A DNA stretch of 22,956 bases from a virus: positions 1 to 22,956 of the IMG/VR virus record IMGVR_UViG_3300021962_000689; one strand, 5' to 3'. Below are positions 1-8,256 of this stretch, one piece after another (position 1 is the first letter of the stretch; each line of letters begins with the position of its first letter). The notes beneath the pieces were generated by a model, which was not told the origin of the DNA, made no database searches, and saw only the letters and a list, made by a program, of their open reading frames with translations. The translations under genes were made by a program, and so were the position numbers.

Positions 1-304
1 TGACGCTACGTATCTTGGCGGCACGGCAACTGTCGACTTCTCTGTGCCGATCGCACAGGTCAACAACGCCCAGGGCACTTCTTGGCTTGGCGACAACTTT
101 GACACTGTGCTGCTGTACGGATGTCTGGTTGAGGCGTACACCTTCATGAAGGGTGAGGCTGACATCATTGCCCTGTACGACGGCAAGTACAAGGAAGCCA
201 TGGCACTGGCCCAGCGTCTGGGCGATGGTCTGGAGCGTAGCGACGCATACCGCAGTGGCCAGGCGCGTGTTGCGCCGTTACCGCAGAATAACGGGGTGCG
301 TTGA
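1..304 (+). CDS. Head-tail adaptor protein, C-terminal fragment (5' partial)
   Basis: The reading frame is open from base 2, so the N-terminus lies outside the window and the in-frame GTG at 44 need not be a real start. About 100 residues are visible. The segment with LLYGCLVEAYTFMKGEAD followed by a Tyr/Lys-rich helix (LYDGKYKEAMALAQRL) matches my memory of the SU10-type phage adaptor family, whose C-terminal helices carry an LLYxxLxEAxxFxK pattern. In that family the protein docks under the portal and joins head to tail. The stop TGA (302-304) overlaps the ATG of the next gene by one base, so the two are probably translationally coupled. The assignment rests on this one motif. A different neck protein is possible. 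Confidence 0.7.
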   Translation, partial: DATYLGGTATVDFSVPIAQVNNAQGTSWLGDNFDTVLLYGCLVEAYTFMKGEADIIALYDGKYKEAMALAQRLGDGLERSDAYRSGQARVAPLPQNNGVR

Positions 305-738
305 TGGCCTTCACGGGGAATTACACCTGCAACACCTTCAAGATTGGCTTGATGAACGGCACGTTCGACTTTACGACGGACACGTTCAAGATTGCACTGT
401 ATACAAACACAGCTACGCTCAATGCCGACACTACCGCGTACACGTCAACCGGTGAGTCCTCGGGAGGCAACTATGCTGCTGGCGGTTTGGCTTTGACAGT
501 GACGCAGGTGCCGACGATTGGTAACCAGACCGGGCAAAACGCTGTGGTCTACATCTCGTTTGCCGACGCCTCTTGGACTGGCGCCATCACGGCTCGTGGT
601 GCGTTGATCTACAAAAACGGCGGTGGCAACCCGGCAGTTTGCGTGTTGGACTTTGGCTCGACCAAGACTTCGGCCAACACGTTTGAGGTGCAGTTCCCAA
701 CGCCGGGTAGCACGACTTCAATTATTCGCCTGGTATAA
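304..738 (+). CDS. Small phage structural protein, paralogue 1
   Basis: This 144-residue protein is rich in Thr, Gly and Ala and has no signal peptide or membrane segment. It shares a layout with the protein at 956-1411: a Cys-x-x-Phe-Lys start, an ALY-T-x-TATL block, TTAYT, a GYxAGG-like turn, and a C-terminus ending in TTxxxRL plus one residue. I infer a beta-rich virion protein of the tail or capsid surface. Similar small proteins are common in uncultured aquatic phages, but I know of no assigned role. The ATG at 304 is preferred over the TTG at 301 because GGGG at 293-296 sits 7 bases upstream of it. The start overlaps the adaptor stop. Confidence 0.75.
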   Translation: MAFTGNYTCNTFKIGLMNGTFDFTTDTFKIALYTNTATLNADTTAYTSTGESSGGNYAAGGLALTVTQVPTIGNQTGQNAVVYISFADASWTGAITARGALIYKNGGGNPAVCVLDFGSTKTSANTFEVQFPTPGSTTSIIRLV

Positions 739-748
739 AGGAGAAGAC

Positions 749-943
749 ATGGCTCTAGTAACTACGACCAAAGGTTTGATGGAAGAAAACTTGCTTGAAA
801 AGCGTGAGGGTTCCATCGATAATGACAACGAGTACACACGCTGGATTGAGTTCTGGTTAGACGGTGAGTTGGTGCATCGCTCGGTGCATGTCGAATTGAA
901 GAAAAACGTGCTGGCCGACGGAATGGCCGCAATGCTCGGTTGA
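749..943 (+). CDS. Conserved small phage protein of unknown function (64 aa)
   Basis: The start is the ATG at 749, preceded by a strong AAAGGAG ribosome site just after the previous stop. An upstream in-frame GTG/ATG region overlaps the preceding gene and is not needed. The product is 64 residues and strongly charged, with LLEKREGSIDNDNEYTRW and then a strand-like run (IEFWLDGELVHRSVHVEL). There is no membrane segment and no recognised domain. It lies between two paralogous structural genes, so a virion accessory or assembly role is plausible. No function can be read from the sequence. Confidence 0.75.
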   Translation: MALVTTTKGLMEENLLEKREGSIDNDNEYTRWIEFWLDGELVHRSVHVELKKNVLADGMAAMLG

Positions 944-955
944 AAGGACTGAAAA

Positions 956-1411
956 ATGGCAAACACCCAGGCAATGTGCACTTCGTTCAAAACGGAGTTG
1001 ATGACCGCAACGCACAATTTTGGCACCGCTCCTACTCGCGGTACCGGTACGGCTGACACTTTCTACGCTGCTCTTTACGAGGCCACGGCTACGTTGGGCG
1101 CGGGCACCACGGCTTATACCACTTCCGGTGAAGTTACTGGCGCAGGCTACTCGGCTGGCGGCATCGCTGTTACCAACGCTACGGCCCCAACATCCACCGG
1201 CACCACGGCTTACTGGACGCCTTCGAGCAGCTTGATGTACACCGGCGTAACGTTGACCACACCTTTTGACACTGTTCTGATCTACAACCAGACCCAGAGC
1301 AACAAGGCTGTGAGCGTTCATACCTTCGGCTCGCAGACGATTACGGCTGGCACGTTTATTTTGACGATGCCCGCCAATACGAATACGACCGCCCTGCTGC
1401 GCCTGGCGTAA
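956..1411 (+). CDS. Small phage structural protein, paralogue 2
   Basis: This 151-residue Thr/Ala/Gly-rich protein is a clear paralogue of the product of 304-738. Both have an N-terminal Cys-x-x-Phe-Lys helix and an ALYxxTATL strand followed by TTAYTTSGE, a Gly-rich turn, and a C-terminal TTALLRLA (TTSIIRLV in the other). The main difference is an extra insertion of about 10 residues after residue 20. The ribosome site AAGGA at 944-948 is 7 bases from the ATG. A beta-sandwich virion protein is inferred. It could be a decoration, tail or fibre-base subunit. Confidence 0.75.
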   Translation: MANTQAMCTSFKTELMTATHNFGTAPTRGTGTADTFYAALYEATATLGAGTTAYTTSGEVTGAGYSAGGIAVTNATAPTSTGTTAYWTPSSSLMYTGVTLTTPFDTVLIYNQTQSNKAVSVHTFGSQTITAGTFILTMPANTNTTALLRLA

Positions 1412-1415
1412 GCCG

Positions 1416-1431
1416 TCCCCGGTTTAGGGGA
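1416..1431 (+). promoter_or_regulatory. Possible hairpin over the ribosome binding site of the repeat protein
   Basis: TCCCC (1416-1420) can pair with GGGGA (1427-1431) around a six-base loop. The 3' arm is part of the GGGGAGGG ribosome site of the gene starting at 1437. Such a stem would mask the site and lower translation unless ribosomes from upstream open it. The stem is only five base pairs, so this may be coincidence. Confidence 0.25.
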
Positions 1432-1436
1432 GGGTC

Positions 1437-2567
1437 ATGCTTGGTATAGCCCCATTTGCAGCAGCGCCGTTTGCATCTCTTGCAGGCGAAACTGTCTCTG
1501 TTGCAATCACCGGAGTTACAGCTACTGGGGCTGTAGGTTCTGTTGCGTTCTCGGCGTCTGCTGAGCTAACTGGGGTTTCTTCCACAACGGCGGTTGGCAC
1601 TGCCGTATACACAATATCTTGGCCAATTACTGGGGTTGAGGCTACAGGCGCGGTTGGCGACATTGCTCCTGCCCGAGAGCTTACAGGTGTTGCGGCTACC
1701 GGTGCAACAGGCACTATTGCTATTGGGCAGCGCACCTTTGCGCTAACAGGCGTTTTGGGTACAGGCAACGTCACCCAAACTTTCCCCGAGTTTTCAATTG
1801 CGATTCAAGGTGTTGAGGCAACCGGCCAGGTTGGGGATGTATCTCACACAAAGTCTGTCGCCCTAACGGGTGTTGTTTCAAGCGGATCAGCGGGCACTGT
1901 AGCGCCTGAGCGCCAGACTGCACTTTCTGGGAATGCAGCGTCCGGTTTGGTGTCTGGCGCAACGCCTAGCACTACGGTTGCTTTGACTGGTATGTCGGCC
2001 ACGGGCAGTGTCGGGACGGTTACGTACATCGTCCCTGTTGTTGTTCAGCTTAATACCGAAGACTGTCTTGGCTGGGGTCTGGGTCCGTGGGGCGGCGACA
2101 CCTCCAGCGGTGGCTACTACGACATTGCATGGGGCGGCTGTCAAAACCATAACCCGTCGGTTGCATACGGTGAGGTTGGGAATGTTGTTGGGATTAAGTC
2201 GTTCCCGCTTACCGGGGTTTTTGCTACCGGTTCTGTTGGGGATGTCGCTCCCACCACGACAAACGCACTAACCGGTGTTGAGTCCACGGGGCAGGTGGGT
2301 ACGCTTGCCCCAGTCATAACAATTCCCATTACTGGCGTGCAGGCGACCGGGTCTGTCGGTACGATGGGTGTCATCCACATCAACGCCTTGACCGGGGTGC
2401 AGGCGGTGGGTATAGTGGGTGATGTTTGCCCCCGTAACTGGACGATAATTGACACCACCCAGAATGCAAGCTGGGCAGTGATTCAGTCCGCACAAGCGTC
2501 CAGTTGGCAGGCTATCCAAAACAGCCAAGATGCCGAGTGGGATCTTGTTGTGACAGAGAAGTGTTGA
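1437..2567 (+). CDS. Repeat-rich phage structural protein (13 x 20-residue repeats)
   Basis: The product is 376 residues. After a short Ala-rich start it has nine copies of a roughly 20-residue unit with core (L/I)TGVxATGxVGxV at residues 24-195. A Gly/Trp-rich insert follows (residues 196-257, containing LGWGLGPWGG and two Cys). Four more units lie at residues 258-330. The tail (residues 340-372) has three 11-residue units with Trp at 346, 357 and 368. The regular period and alternating small/hydrophobic residues suggest an elongated beta-solenoid or fibre. Repeats of this style occur in aquatic phage tail genes, but no role is established. The start has a GGGGAGGG ribosome site. Confidence 0.75.
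   Translation: MLGIAPFAAAPFASLAGETVSVAITGVTATGAVGSVAFSASAELTGVSSTTAVGTAVYTISWPITGVEATGAVGDIAPARELTGVAATGATGTIAIGQRTFALTGVLGTGNVTQTFPEFSIAIQGVEATGQVGDVSHTKSVALTGVVSSGSAGTVAPERQTALSGNAASGLVSGATPSTTVALTGMSATGSVGTVTYIVPVVVQLNTEDCLGWGLGPWGGDTSSGGYYDIAWGGCQNHNPSVAYGEVGNVVGIKSFPLTGVFATGSVGDVAPTTTNALTGVESTGQVGTLAPVITIPITGVQATGSVGTMGVIHINALTGVQAVGIVGDVCPRNWTIIDTTQNASWAVIQSAQASSWQAIQNSQDAEWDLVVTEKC
1506..2426 (+). repeat. Thirteen 20-residue coding repeats, (L/I)TGVxATGxVGxV
   Basis: Units begin at residues 24, 44, 64, 82, 103, 123, 143, 163, 183, 258, 278, 298 and 318 of the encoded protein. Spacing is 18-21 residues and mostly exactly 20. Units 5 and 8 are the most degenerate. The DNA copies differ at many third positions, so the repeats are old or selected at protein level and not a recent expansion. 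Confidence 0.85.
2454..2552 (+). repeat. Three 11-residue Trp repeats at the C-terminus
   Basis: Three units (TQNASWAVIQ, SAQASSWQAIQ, NSQDAEWDLVV) place Trp at residues 346, 357 and 368, an exact 11-residue spacing. The pattern Q-x-x-x-W-x-x-(I/V) recalls short Trp repeats I associate with phage tail proteins. It is separate from the 20-residue repeats upstream. Confidence 0.7.
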
Positions 2568-2576
2568 GGATAAACG

Positions 2577-5150
2577 ATGGCTTTAGTTCTAAAAGACCGG
2601 GTCCAAGAAACGACCACGACAACGGGTACAAGCGACTTTACCCTTGGCGGAGCTGTCCTCTCCTACCAGGCTTTTTCTGCCATCGGCAACACTAACACCA
2701 CCTACTACACTGCGTTTGACTCCACCACTGGGGACTGGGAAGTAGGTATTGGTACTTACTCGACGACAGGCCCAACGCTTACCCGCGACACGATTCTGGC
2801 TTCCAGCGCTGGGGGAGCAAAAATATCTTTCTCTTCTGGGGTAAAGAACGTATTCTCCACGTACCCGGCTGAGCGTTCGGTTAATCTGAACTCTGCTGGC
2901 ACATACATCACCCCGTCTGCATTTGACACGGTGACGGCTAACACGGCCACATTGACTGCGGGCACGATCAGCACAACGCCGTCAAACAACACGGATATTG
3001 CAAACAAGCAATATGTGGACACGACGATTTCGTCCGGGATCACCTACCACGCGCCGGTTAAATACGAGGTTCCTAACACTACGGGAAACCTGAACGCTAC
3101 GTATAACCAGCCGGGTGGCCCAGGAGTTGGTGTTGGTGCTACGCTGACTAATGCAGGGACAAAAGCCGCGTTTGCTCCTGATGGCCCGACAGCCTCAATC
3201 GGGGATCGCATACTGGTTTATAGCCAAACAAACGGTTTTGAGAACGGTGTGTACACGGTTACCACCGTCGGAACTCCTGACCCCGGCGGCACAAACTGGG
3301 TGCTGACACGCGCCACTGATGCAGATACTTACGCCATCAAGAGCCCCAACGGTCTTGGCTTGGGCGATGCGTTCTTTGTTACATCAGGCAATACGGGTGC
3401 TGGTGAGACGTACGTCTGTAACACTGTTGGTGTGATTACGTTTGGAACCACGTCGATTGACTTTGTTCAAATCTCCAGCGCTCAGGTGTACAGCGCGGGC
3501 ACTGGACTGAGCCTCAGCCCGGCAACTACTTTCAATATTGCCAATACTGGTGTTACGGCTGCAACGTATGGCGCAGCGGGCACTGTCCCGGTGTTTGCCG
3601 TGAACGCGCAGGGCCAAATAACCAGCGTAACAGACACCGCAATTGCTATCTCCGCAGGGGCTGTTTCTGGTCTTGCAGCATCCGCCACAACGGATACTAC
3701 TAACGCGTCTAACATTTCTTCTGGTACTTTGCCAAGCGCTCGTATTTCTGGTTCGTATACCGGGATCACGGGTGTTGGAACACTTACGGCGGGATCTCTG
3801 GGTTCTGGATTTACCACGGTAGTTGCCGCACGCGGCGGCACAGGGCAGTCGTCCTACACTATTGGCGACATCCTATACGCCTCAACCACAACAGCTTTAT
3901 CTAAGCTGGCCGACGTAGCCACAGGTAATGCGTTAATTTCTGGTGGCGTGGGCGTTGCCCCGTCGTATGGCAAAATAGGTTTAACGACCCATGTTTCAGG
4001 TACCCTTCCCATTTCAAACGGCGGCACGGGGACAACGTCTACTCAGTTCGTAAACCTGACTACTAACGTTACCGGTAACTTGCCTGTTACCAATCTTGGT
4101 AGTGGCACCGGCGCTTCTGTGTCTACGTTCTGGCGCGGGGATGGCACTTGGGCTGCTGGTGTTTCTGGTCCTACTGGGCCTACAGGCCCGACAGGCCCTA
4201 CCGGACCCACAGGTTCTCCCGGGCCGACCGGCAGTCCTGGCCCCACGGGTTCTCCCGGTCCTACCGGCCCCACTGGCCCCACTGGCCCCACAGGGCTTGG
4301 CTACGCCGGATTGACTTCCACGTCTTCCGTTGCAATTGCTACGGGCTCCAAGACGTTTACTGTTAACCAAGCCCAAGGCACAAACGCTTTTGTTGTTGGT
4401 CAGTACATCCGTGTATTTAATACGGCCACACCTGCCAACTTTATGGCGGGCACAATCACGGCGTATTCCAGCACAACGCTCACTGTTAGCGTAGACTATA
4501 TTGGCGGTTCGGGCACTTTCTCCGCATGGACTATTACCGATACTGGATCCCAAGGCGCTACGGGCCCCACTGGCCCAACCGGACCTACAGGGGCCCCGGG
4601 CCCTACCGGGCCTACCGGCCCCACGGGTCCCACAGGCTCTCCTGGCCCCACAGGTGCTCCTGGCCCCACAGGTCCTACCGGCCCCACAGGTCCTACCGGC
4701 CCCACCGGTCCTTCTACGGCTATTAACGCAACGGCTAGTACGGGCGCCACAGTTCAATATGTAGTTGGTGTGGCGGCTGCTGGGTCTAACCAAACGCCTA
4801 TTGTCTCGACCACATCAGCGGTAACTTTTACCCCCAGTACCGGAGCGTTGACGGCAGTTTCCCATGTGTCCAGCTCCGATGAGCGGTTGAAAACCAACTG
4901 GCGCGCTCTGCCTCCTGACTTCTTGGCGCTGCTGGCTCAGGTAAAACACGGTGTTTTTGACCGTATTGATAGTGGAAATACGCAGGTTGGTGTTAGCGCA
5001 CAGTCCTTGCAGTCCGTGTTGGCGCAGTCGGTTGTTCCTGGAGACAAGGGCTATCTGACGGTAGACTACGGCCCAGCAGCGTTGGTCGCTTGTATTCAGC
5101 TGGCCCAGCGTGTTCTTGACCTTGAGAAAAAACTGGAAGAACGTAATTGA
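2577..5150 (+). CDS. Tail fibre with two collagen-like blocks and a C-terminal S74 chaperone domain
   Basis: The product is 857 residues. The N-terminus ([19 protein letters not shown]...) is the attachment region seen in many phage fibres. [13 protein letters not shown] and NGGTGTTS motifs, common in tail fibres, follow. A first Gly-x-y block covers residues 531-573 and a second covers 657-713, separated by a beta-rich domain of about 80 residues. The C-terminus has SSDERLKTN, the mark of the intramolecular chaperone (Peptidase_S74) domain. The likely Ser/Lys dyad is Ser767 and Lys772, five residues apart as in endosialidases. Self-cleavage before Ser767 would release about 91 residues ending in a coiled coil. 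The protein should trimerise and bind the host surface. Ribosome site GAGGA overlaps the previous stop. Confidence 0.9.
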   Translation: MALVLKDRVQETTTTTGTSDFTLGGAVLSYQAFSAIGNTNTTYYTAFDSTTGDWEVGIGTYSTTGPTLTRDTILASSAGGAKISFSSGVKNVFSTYPAERSVNLNSAGTYITPSAFDTVTANTATLTAGTISTTPSNNTDIANKQYVDTTISSGITYHAPVKYEVPNTTGNLNATYNQPGGPGVGVGATLTNAGTKAAFAPDGPTASIGDRILVYSQTNGFENGVYTVTTVGTPDPGGTNWVLTRATDADTYAIKSPNGLGLGDAFFVTSGNTGAGETYVCNTVGVITFGTTSIDFVQISSAQVYSAGTGLSLSPATTFNIANTGVTAATYGAAGTVPVFAVNAQGQITSVTDTAIAISAGAVSGLAASATTDTTNASNISSGTLPSARISGSYTGITGVGTLTAGSLGSGFTTVVAARGGTGQSSYTIGDILYASTTTALSKLADVATGNALISGGVGVAPSYGKIGLTTHVSGTLPISNGGTGTTSTQFVNLTTNVTGNLPVTNLGSGTGASVSTFWRGDGTWAAGVSGPTGPTGPTGPTGPTGSPGPTGSPGPTGSPGPTGPTGPTGPTGLGYAGLTSTSSVAIATGSKTFTVNQAQGTNAFVVGQYIRVFNTATPANFMAGTITAYSSTTLTVSVDYIGGSGTFSAWTITDTGSQGATGPTGPTGPTGAPGPTGPTGPTGPTGSPGPTGAPGPTGPTGPTGPTGPTGPSTAINATASTGATVQYVVGVAAAGSNQTPIVSTTSAVTFTPSTGALTAVSHVSSSDERLKTNWRALPPDFLALLAQVKHGVFDRIDSGNTQVGVSAQSLQSVLAQSVVPGDKGYLTVDYGPAALVACIQLAQRVLDLEKKLEERN
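4167..4295 (+). repeat. Collagen-like Gly-x-y block 1
   Basis: There are 14 uninterrupted triplets, mostly Gly-Pro-Thr, with three Gly-Ser-Pro triplets that put Pro in the Y position. The block is expected to form a rigid trimeric triple helix in the fibre shaft. Confidence 0.9.
4545..4715 (+). repeat. Collagen-like Gly-x-y block 2
   Basis: There are 19 triplets starting GSQ, GAT and then mainly GPT, with GAP, GSP, GAP and a final GPS. Near-identical GGN-CCN-ACN units give local direct DNA repeats, which could allow length changes by slippage or recombination with block 1. Confidence 0.9.
4872..4892 (+). other. Predicted S74 self-cleavage site
   Basis: Codons for SSDERLK. By analogy with endosialidase chaperone domains, the second Ser (residue 767) is the cleavage-point residue and Lys772 completes the dyad. 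The spacing matches. Cleavage itself is inferred. Confidence 0.65.
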
Positions 5151-5692
5151 GTCACCTCCCAATCTGGTACATGGGCTCCGTGCCCGAGGACATCTGCGAC
5201 AAGGCGGTGGAGGACTTTTCCTCCTTGCCGAGCAAAGACGCCACCATGGGGGCTGACGGCGAGACTCGGGACAACGTCCACCGCAATACTACCGTTCGGT
5301 TTGCTGGCCCCAACCATTGGTTTGATAACTATCTAGTCCAGACAGCTTTTGCCGGTAATCAGGCTTGCCGGTGGGAATTCCACGTCACGGACAACGAGAA
5401 CATCCAGTTTGCCGAGTATGGGCCGGAGCAGCACTACCACTGGCATGTAGACGTTTTTCCCCTATCTGGTCTGCCCTTGGACCGGAAGATGACGGTGGTC
5501 TGTTTGCTGAACGATCCTGCCGAATTCACTGGCGGAGAGTTCCAGATTCGGCTATATTCCGAGTACACCGCACCGCTGGTCAAGGGGTCAGTGATTGCGT
5601 TTCCATCGTTTTTGGAGCATCGTGTGGTGCCGGTTACGTCAGGAGTGCGTAAGTCGGCAACAATGTGGCTGCGAGGCCCTCGTTTTCGATAA
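5147..5692 (+). CDS. 2-oxoglutarate/Fe(II)-dependent oxygenase (PKHD hydroxylase-like)
   Basis: The product is 181 residues. It carries the double-stranded beta-helix signature: iron ligands His100 and Asp102 (YHWHVD) and distal His158 (FPSFLEHRV), with Arg168 (SGVRKS) as the expected 2-oxoglutarate carboxylate binder. FTGGEF at 127-132 and [11 protein letters not shown] are typical of PKHD/PiuC-like hydroxylases. The family couples oxidative decarboxylation of 2-oxoglutarate to hydroxylation of a substrate. The start is TTG at 5147, overlapping the fibre stop TGA by three bases. It gives the natural N-terminus LPIWYMG; the alternative ATG at 5171 would remove it. Coupling to a collagen-like fibre hints at fibre hydroxylation. 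The substrate is not shown by sequence. Confidence 0.88.
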   Translation: MSHLPIWYMGSVPEDICDKAVEDFSSLPSKDATMGADGETRDNVHRNTTVRFAGPNHWFDNYLVQTAFAGNQACRWEFHVTDNENIQFAEYGPEQHYHWHVDVFPLSGLPLDRKMTVVCLLNDPAEFTGGEFQIRLYSEYTAPLVKGSVIAFPSFLEHRVVPVTSGVRKSATMWLRGPRFR

Positions 5693-5701
5693 GGACACAA
5701 C

Positions 5702-6391
5702 ATGTCTACTTACTCTCCTGATCTACGGATCGAGCTTATACCCAACGGTGGTCAGCCCGGGCAGTGGGGCACCACCACCAACGATACCCTGGCTTATGTA
5801 ATTGACCCGGCAATCTCGGGGTTTCAAACGGTGTCCGTTACTTCAGCCAACCAAGCGCTTACCTACGTCAGTGGGTCTACATCCACGGCGTCAGCCAACC
5901 AGGCCATCTACGCTTCGCTGGCTTTCACGACCGGTCTTGGAACCTCGTTCAGCATTTACGCTCCGCCCAACCCCAAGCAGTACGTCATCTGGAACGACAG
6001 CTCCCAGAGCATGACAATTTACAACAGCTCGGTCATTGGCAACACCACCCCGGCAGGTACAGGCGTCACGATCCCGGCAGGCAAGAAGTATTACGTGTTC
6101 AGCAACGGCACTAACTTCTATACGTTGGAGACCGTACCTAGCTTTACTGGTATTGTGTATAGCAACGGTTCTGCATTATCTGCGGCTACAGGCTCAGAAA
6201 TGGTAACCGCCATCGGTTCAACAGCCGTGACTAATGCAACAAACGCAACAAAACTTGCCACAACCAACTTTAGCGTAGAAGAGTCTGGTGGTAACCTGGT
6301 ATTCAAGTACGGGGCAACAACTATTGCCTCAATTACTTCTGCTGGCGTATTCACAACCCTCAGTGATCAAGTCGCTGGTGGAACACCGTAA
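5702..6391 (+). CDS. Tail fibre/structural protein
   Basis: The product is 229 residues. The N-terminus, with TYSPDLRIELI and GQWGTTTNDTL, is a recurrent phage fibre-like start. The first ~135 residues are beta-rich with PAGTGVTIPAGKKYYVFSNG. The C-terminus has NFSVEESGGNLVFKYGATTIASI and a terminal GTP, a module I associate with phage fibre tips or attachment regions. It has no collagen block and no chaperone domain, so it may be a shorter fibre or a connector. Ribosome site AAGGA (5691-5695) starts within the previous stop codon, 6 bases from the ATG. Confidence 0.75.
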   Translation: MSTYSPDLRIELIPNGGQPGQWGTTTNDTLAYVIDPAISGFQTVSVTSANQALTYVSGSTSTASANQAIYASLAFTTGLGTSFSIYAPPNPKQYVIWNDSSQSMTIYNSSVIGNTTPAGTGVTIPAGKKYYVFSNGTNFYTLETVPSFTGIVYSNGSALSAATGSEMVTAIGSTAVTNATNATKLATTNFSVEESGGNLVFKYGATTIASITSAGVFTTLSDQVAGGTP

Positions 6392-6406
6392 TAAAGGAGC
6401 TATAAC

Positions 6407-7861
6407 ATGGCAATCACAGTAAGTGGAACGTCAATTACGTTCAACGACGCAACAGTTCAAACTACCGCAGCAACAGGCGGCTTTAGTGGTGCGACCGTTA
6501 CATCATCGGCTGTTGATATTACGCTGACTAGTTCGTCTACGCAGACCCAGGCAGTTTCAATGACTGCATCAGGCAAATTTGTTATCCTGCCCAACGCCAC
6601 AACGCTAAGCAACAAGGGTGGCCCGGTCTTTATTATTCAGAATAAAGGGCAGAATCCGTTTGGTATTAAAGATGCGGCGGGTAACGTAATTGCCGCCATG
6701 GTTTATTACGGTCAGTCAGTGTCGCTAGTTCTGTTGAGCAACGCAGCATCGGCAGGAACCTGGGGAACGCAAGTTACTGGCTCTGCTGGTGTTGCTGGTA
6801 TTGGGCCTATTAACGCATCTGCTATTTCTAGTTATCCAGGGTATGACGTTGTTGTTTGCGGTCTGTCAAGCACACAAGCACTCATTGCGTATACCAATTC
6901 TTCTGGTGCAAATATGCAGGTTGTGCTTGCCACAATTTCGGGTTCAACGGTAACGTATGGAACACCTACAACACTAACCACGCCAGCATCACTTATACGA
7001 TCAACTTGCGCGTTATCTTCTACGCTTGGCATATTTTTTGCTGGGGCTCAGTTATTTGCGGTTAGCGTGTCTGGGTCGACAATAACTGTTGGCGCGGGAA
7101 GTGGCTCACTTGGATCTCTTACTCAAAACCGGACTAACATTTTTCAGGAAAGCGCTACTGCTGGTGCTGTTGTATTCTCTACTGACAACGGCGCTACAGC
7201 AACAGTTAGCGCAAGGGGTTTTACGGTATCCGGCACAACCATCACGCTTGGAACAACGCAAAATTTATATAGCACTGCCGTTTCTTCAAACACCCCTCAA
7301 TGTTCTACAGCAAAACTAGCAACTGGATCGTATGTAAGTATTTATGCCGATCCAGCGGCCGCTGTTACAGTTTATGCACGACCTTGGACATCAAGCGCCG
7401 GAACGGTAACGCTTGGGACGCAAACAACGTATGCAAACACTACACGACAATTTATTTATATCCCTTATGCCAGCCAAACAGGCGGTGGTTTTGGTGCGTC
7501 ATCAACGTGCGGTGTGTTTTCGTACGCAGGATTTAACGTAATTGTTGTTATTTCAGGATCGACTATTTCTAGTACGTCTACAAGTTACGGGCCACCTACG
7601 ACATTTGGTGGAACAGTTGCATATGGTGCGGCTATTGGAACACCCCAACCGTTTGGCACAATTGGAATGATTGCCACACAAGGTACTGAACTCGGTGTAT
7701 ATACAGGAAGTTCAAATGGTTGGGGTGGTGGTGTATATCTTGGGTCTACGGGTCTAATTTCTGTTGGTGTTGTTTCATACAGTTATTGCGATGCAACAAC
7801 AAACCTGTACGCTGGTGAATACAACGGTCTGGTTGCAGCCGTAGTGGTTAAAGGAAACTAA
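6407..7861 (+). CDS. Fibre-like protein with propeller-type repeats
   Basis: The product is 484 residues. The N-terminus (TVSGTSITFNDATVQTTA) matches the ITFxDGTxQTTA start of many tail fibres. Residues ~35-125 form a beta domain with FVILPNATTLSNKGGPVFIIQNKG. After that, units of roughly 50 residues recur around strands such as SGSTVTYGTPTTL, SGSTITVGAG, SGTTITLGTTQNL, AGTVTLGTQTTY and SGSTISSTSTSYG, suggesting about five blades of a beta-propeller. This would suit receptor binding. Base composition is AT-richer than its neighbours (hand count 23 of 60 GC in 7261-7320), a sign of mosaic origin. Ribosome site AAAGGAG is 7 bases before the ATG. Confidence 0.75.
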   Translation: MAITVSGTSITFNDATVQTTAATGGFSGATVTSSAVDITLTSSSTQTQAVSMTASGKFVILPNATTLSNKGGPVFIIQNKGQNPFGIKDAAGNVIAAMVYYGQSVSLVLLSNAASAGTWGTQVTGSAGVAGIGPINASAISSYPGYDVVVCGLSSTQALIAYTNSSGANMQVVLATISGSTVTYGTPTTLTTPASLIRSTCALSSTLGIFFAGAQLFAVSVSGSTITVGAGSGSLGSLTQNRTNIFQESATAGAVVFSTDNGATATVSARGFTVSGTTITLGTTQNLYSTAVSSNTPQCSTAKLATGSYVSIYADPAAAVTVYARPWTSSAGTVTLGTQTTYANTTRQFIYIPYASQTGGGFGASSTCGVFSYAGFNVIVVISGSTISSTSTSYGPPTTFGGTVAYGAAIGTPQPFGTIGMIATQGTELGVYTGSSNGWGGGVYLGSTGLISVGVVSYSYCDATTNLYAGEYNGLVAAVVVKGN

Positions 7862-7862
7862 C

Positions 7863-8255
7863 ATGAAAATTCTTTTGAACTCCGACTCGGTTGCCATCTT
7901 TGTTGGCTTGTCGTTCACGCTGACCGCTGAAGGGCTATACCTGCCTGATGCGTTTAGCGCTCAATGCACGACTGCCAACTGCACCGTGATTGATGTTGAC
8001 CCACCGCCAAACTACGTCAGCAATGCGTACAAGTGGGAAAACAACGCATGGACTTGCATTAACCAGCCTGCTGTTGACGCTTACATAGCGGCGCAGACTG
8101 CTGAATACAACAAAGAACAGGGCAACAAACGCCTACTGGCCTACACCGCCGAAGCCGACGGTATTTACTTCAAGTGGCAGCGCCAAGAAGCTACCCAGCA
8201 AGAATGGCTAGACAAGGTAGCCGAAATCAAGGCTCGGTACCCATACATCACCTGA
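7863..8255 (+). CDS. Phage protein of unknown function, possible fibre accessory
   Basis: The product is 130 residues. The N-terminal half is beta-rich with GLYLPDAFSAQ and VDPPPNYVSNAYKWENNAW. The C-terminal half is helical and contains EADGIYFKWQRQEATQQEWLDKVAEI. This C-terminal module, of type EADxxxFKxQRxEATxxEWLxKVxEIxxRYP, is one I recognise from phage proteins next to fibre genes. Its position right after a fibre gene makes a fibre-assembly or accessory role plausible, but this is inference. Ribosome site AAGGA (7851-7855) lies in the end of the preceding gene, 7 bases from the ATG. Confidence 0.7.
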   Translation: MKILLNSDSVAIFVGLSFTLTAEGLYLPDAFSAQCTTANCTVIDVDPPPNYVSNAYKWENNAWTCINQPAVDAYIAAQTAEYNKEQGNKRLLAYTAEADGIYFKWQRQEATQQEWLDKVAEIKARYPYIT

Positions 8256-8256
8256 T

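Noticed and set aside
493-525. TTGACA as a promoter -35 element
   Set aside because: It lies inside a coding gene and no TATAAT-like -10 is found at the right distance.
1424-2528. Minus-strand reading frames opposite the repeat protein
   Set aside because: They mirror the repeat codons, carry no recognisable protein features and would break the otherwise single-strand operon.
4167-4715. Short repeated DNA units resembling a CRISPR array
   Set aside because: The repeats are 9-base codon triplets in frame within a fibre gene, with no spacers of constant length.
4043-4750. Long minus-strand reading frames with Gly-Pro-Val repeats
   Set aside because: They are the exact antisense of the GGN-CCN-ACN collagen codons, have no ribosome site, and oppose a clear fibre gene.
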